A stretch of DNA of 64,000 bases, from assembly GCA_030770425.1 (NCBI GenBank), contig JASJFT010000120.1:1-64000 (forward strand). Direction: 5' to 3'. The notes below the pieces were generated by a model. It did no database searches. It had not been told where the DNA came from and was given only the letters and a program-made list of their open reading frames with translations. Below, in pieces: positions 60,801-64,000 of the stretch (the stretch's first letter is position 1; each line of letters opens with the position of its first letter). Both the position numbers and the translations under genes were made by a program. The stretch comes from Darksidea phi. Its lineage: Eukaryota; Ascomycota; Dothideomycetes; Pleosporales; Lentitheciaceae.

Positions 60801-63800
60801 AGAGATATTAAATTCTAAATTAATATATATTCTTTTTCGAAATAATATTTATAAATATATTACTATTTAGTATAATATGTATCTAGGCTATACTATACTA
60901 TTAGAAATAGACGAATACTATCGAGTTAATAAAAAGTTAGAAGTTAGTACTATATTTATTAGAATAGAGGTACCTTAGTAGCTATAAAACTTACCTATAG
61001 TAGAAGTCTATTTCGTAGAAATAACCGATAAAATAGTAAAAATAAACCTAGATAGTTCTACCCTATATACTAAACTATAGCTAATAAATATTAAAATAAT
61101 CCTTTTAAATAATATTACTATCTTTAGAGTAGAATACTTAGATAATATAAGAACTCTAATACTTATCTACGAATAATTTCCTATATTATTTACTAATAGA
61201 GCTTTTATAGTAGATATCTTAAAAGAAAATTATATAAGAATTCTACTTATATCTAGATAAGAAAATATAAAGCTTAATATTTATCTATATAATCTAATAT
61301 CTAAGGAATAATTATTAATAAACGAATTATTCGATAAGTTTTATTAAGATAGAAAAATATCCTAGGTAATCTAAGATACGTATTTCGATTATCTAATATT
61401 TATCGTTTAGAAAATTATAGTTAATAAGAATAGAAAAGTTTTACGTAAAGGATATCCTATAGTTAATCTACGAGTATTAAATAAAATAGTAATAAAAGAC
61501 TCTTATCTACTATAAAAGTAATTTAATATTATTTAAGATCTTAAAGATACCTCTTATATTAGTATTATCGATAATATTAGTTTTTTCTATTAATAGTTAA
61601 TAGCTAAGAAAGATTACTATAAGCTAGCTATTAATAGCTACTAAGGTTAAGAACTATTATATATTACTATTATAGACTATATTAACTCTATTTAATATAT
61701 TTAACGCTAAATAGAAGATATTATATAAGATTTTCTATTTATCTAAATTTATATTAATAATTTTATTATTTTCTTAAATAGCTTAAAAGAATACTAATTA
61801 TACTTATACTAAGTATTTACTAGATTAGATCGTCTCCATTTCTTACTCTTAGCTAAAAAGTACTATATTAGGTACCTAATAGTTATAATTTTAAACTAGA
61901 AGGTCGATATATTTAGACTTTCTACTATAGATAAAAGAATTACTACCTTTTAAGATCTAAAGTTTTCTAAAAATACTATTTAATTAGAAATCTATATAGG
62001 CTTAGCTAGTTACCTAAGAAATAAATATCCTTATTATACTTAGCTATTAGGTCTACTATAGGATCTTAAAATAGAACTTCTTTATTTTATACCCTAGGAT
62101 AAATTCTAGCGTAAGAAATTTAGAGAACGAATTCTAATTAAAGATAATCTAGACCTATAAATAGTATTCGATATATTATAATATAAGTTTACTAAAAATA
62201 TTAAGCTATTTTATATTAATTCTAACTAACTACTATATATCGACGTTAATATATCTAAGAAATAGAATTTCGGTATATTTATATACTATATAGTTAGTAA
62301 TCTAAAATCTAATATAGAAGTAATCTCTATCTTACTAGGATTTAAAGGTATAGATAATAGACCTATAATATAGTTAAAAAAAGTAAAAGATTTTTCTAAA
62401 GGTTCGATCTAATTAATAATATTTCTATTAAAACGACTCTTAACTACTAAGAAAAACTACTAGCTAATAGAGCTAGAAATATTAGTAATAGTATAAATAG
62501 TAAAAAAGCTCTACTATACTATTTTAGGAGCGCGGAAATACTATATATTTATAAATTATTTAATAATAATAGTAATATTATATTAAAAGCTACTTATATC
62601 GATATTTATTAACTAATTAAACCTATAGCTAATATATTATACTTAATACCTTTAGTAATTTCTAAATATTAAGGTATAATATCGGTCTAGCCGAATATAT
62701 TATATACTAGATACCCTTAGCCGTCTATAGGGTAAGATAGTAAAAGTAGACCTAAAAATAGATATAATTAAGGACCTAGAATATACCTATAGTACTAGTA
62801 CTAGCTACTAATTAATAAAAATATAATAGATAAAGATAGAATCGAATTTATAATTAAGTATTTAATAGATATTATAATAGATATCCTAATAGATATCGTA
62901 AGTATTTTAGACGTTCTTTAAAAAAGTAATAAAGTAATAAAATAATAAGTATAATCTCTATAAACTTATTATCTAGGATATAGTATATTCCTTAAATAGA
63001 TAAATAATAAGTAATATATATACTTTTAATATTACCCTTATAGATATAATTAATAATTTTAAAGAGTACTTAAAGAAGGTATATAACGAGGATATATATT
63101 AGTAAAAGGTACTAAAAGTTATTAATAGAAAGTCTAACGAGTCTAATAAATAAGATTAGCCTTTAAAAGAATTAACTTTTATTAAAAAAGTAGACCTACT
63201 ATATTATTAGAACTAGATAGATTATATAGAATAGTTCTATATTTCTAAAGCTATAGTTAAGAAAGTATTTAAGTAAGTATATAACTAGTACTTTTATCTA
63301 GATTACTACTAAACCTATAAAAGACTACGCGAAGTAGTCTTTATTAGAAAAATAGCTAAACTTCTAAAAATCTATATTAAATATTATCTAGCTTATATTT
63401 AGAATAGAATAGAATATTATAAGCTATATAGTAGTCTAGAATTAATACTAAGCCCGGGATAACTATACTTTACTATTACTATAGATATCGTAACTAGATT
63501 ACTAGCTAGTACTATAATCTTTAATACTTTAATAACTACTACCTATAAGGAATCCAAGCGGATCCTATTTATACTAGAAATAATCGACTAGATAGTAGAA
63601 GAGTAGGGCGTAGCCCTAATTAGAATACTTATTAATTAAAAATAGGAATTCCTATAAGAAATTATATCTAATAGAGACTAATATTTTCTAAATAAGCTAT
63701 AGAAGTATATACTTAAGTCTACTAAAGTAACTTTCCTATTTAGTATAGTATAATACCCGTAAACTAATAGTTAATCTAAGAGAATAAATTAAATAGTAAA

Positions 63801-64000
63801 AATAGTACTCTAATATTTCTATATAGCTAATCCTAATAAGGACTAGATTAGTACCCTACTATTTATTAAGTTTATAATAAATAATATATCTAATATATCT
63901 ACTAGTATTTTACCTATAGAATAAATCTAAGACTTTAATACCTATAACCTATTAATAGTACTAGTAGACCTATCTCTAGTAGACTATATTAACCTTCGTC
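54857..64000 (+). mobile_element. Ty3/gypsy element G5 (RIP-saturated, runs off the window)
   Basis: A plus-strand element with a Gag-like reading (about 57000-59800), protease-like region (about 60230-60560), RT, RNase H and integrase. The left end and LTR are not identified, and the sequence from 54857 to about 57000 is unassigned. The pol type differs from G1 to G3. Confidence 0.6.
61360..64000 (+). pseudogene. G5 pol: RT, RNase H, integrase (cut by window end)
   Basis: RT reading: LPLQxDI-like start, DxxSFFYQ-like block near 61570, and YINNFIIFLNS near 61750 (YVDDIVIFS with Asp to Asn). RNase H has FYINSN near 62210 and a NYWLIELE motif near 62455. The integrase has an H2C2-like part with tyrosines replacing Cys near 63240-63420, a LTIDF-like strand near 63475 and ISNRD (ISDRD) near 63668. 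It continues past the window. This order and these motifs match a widespread ascomycete gypsy group. Confidence 0.7.

Overview
The window looks like a repeat-rich, AT-rich compartment of a filamentous ascomycete (Pezizomycotina) genome. About 47 kb of the 64 kb (roughly 76-10572, 17929-23190 and 32385-64000) shows saturating repeat-induced point mutation (RIP). The dinucleotides CA and TG are almost absent, so ATG, TGG, CAA and CAG codons have largely vanished and no long reading frame survives. The species cannot be named from the sequence.

Left block (1-22984). A stack of nested transposons. Two copies of a chromodomain Ty3/gypsy element (here G1) lie in tandem, the first apparently inserted into the second. 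The first carries a pogo/Fot1-like DNA transposon (7009-8860) and abuts an inverted 5' end of a second gypsy family (G2). The second G1 copy is split by a younger, GC-richer gypsy element (G3, 10573-17928) with 435-bp LTRs and a TTATA target duplication. G3 keeps recognisable gag, protease, reverse transcriptase, integrase and chromodomain reading frames broken by RIP-type stops. It also carries a short gene on the opposite strand between pol and the LTR. The window opens inside another LTR of the G3 family.

Gene island (about 23.0-32.4 kb). It holds a 23-bp minisatellite, three divergent fungal protein-kinase-like genes all on the plus strand (24.5, 29.5 and 31.0 kb), a decayed gene whose last part resembles a 2-oxoglutarate dioxygenase, and a coiled-coil coding fragment. 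Kinases 1 and 3 share a 37-bp block upstream. All three kinases share a C-terminal CW...S...L signature, so they are probably old paralogues or members of one lineage-specific family. Kinase 1 carries a one-base frameshift; kinase 3 contains a probable 51-bp intron.

Right block (32.4-64 kb). RIP-degraded elements again. A minus-strand gypsy (G4) is interrupted by a solo G3-family LTR (TSD ATAAG) that itself contains a second Fot1-like copy, and by a complete G2 element (35664-43524, 268-bp LTRs, TSD ACTTT). Further right lie another minus-strand gypsy (G6), a third Fot1-like copy (53002-54854) and a plus-strand gypsy (G5) running off the end.

No rRNA, tRNA, CRISPR or bacterial-type feature was found. 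Boundaries with matching target duplications are firm. Boundaries described as approximate are read from degraded protein similarity by eye.
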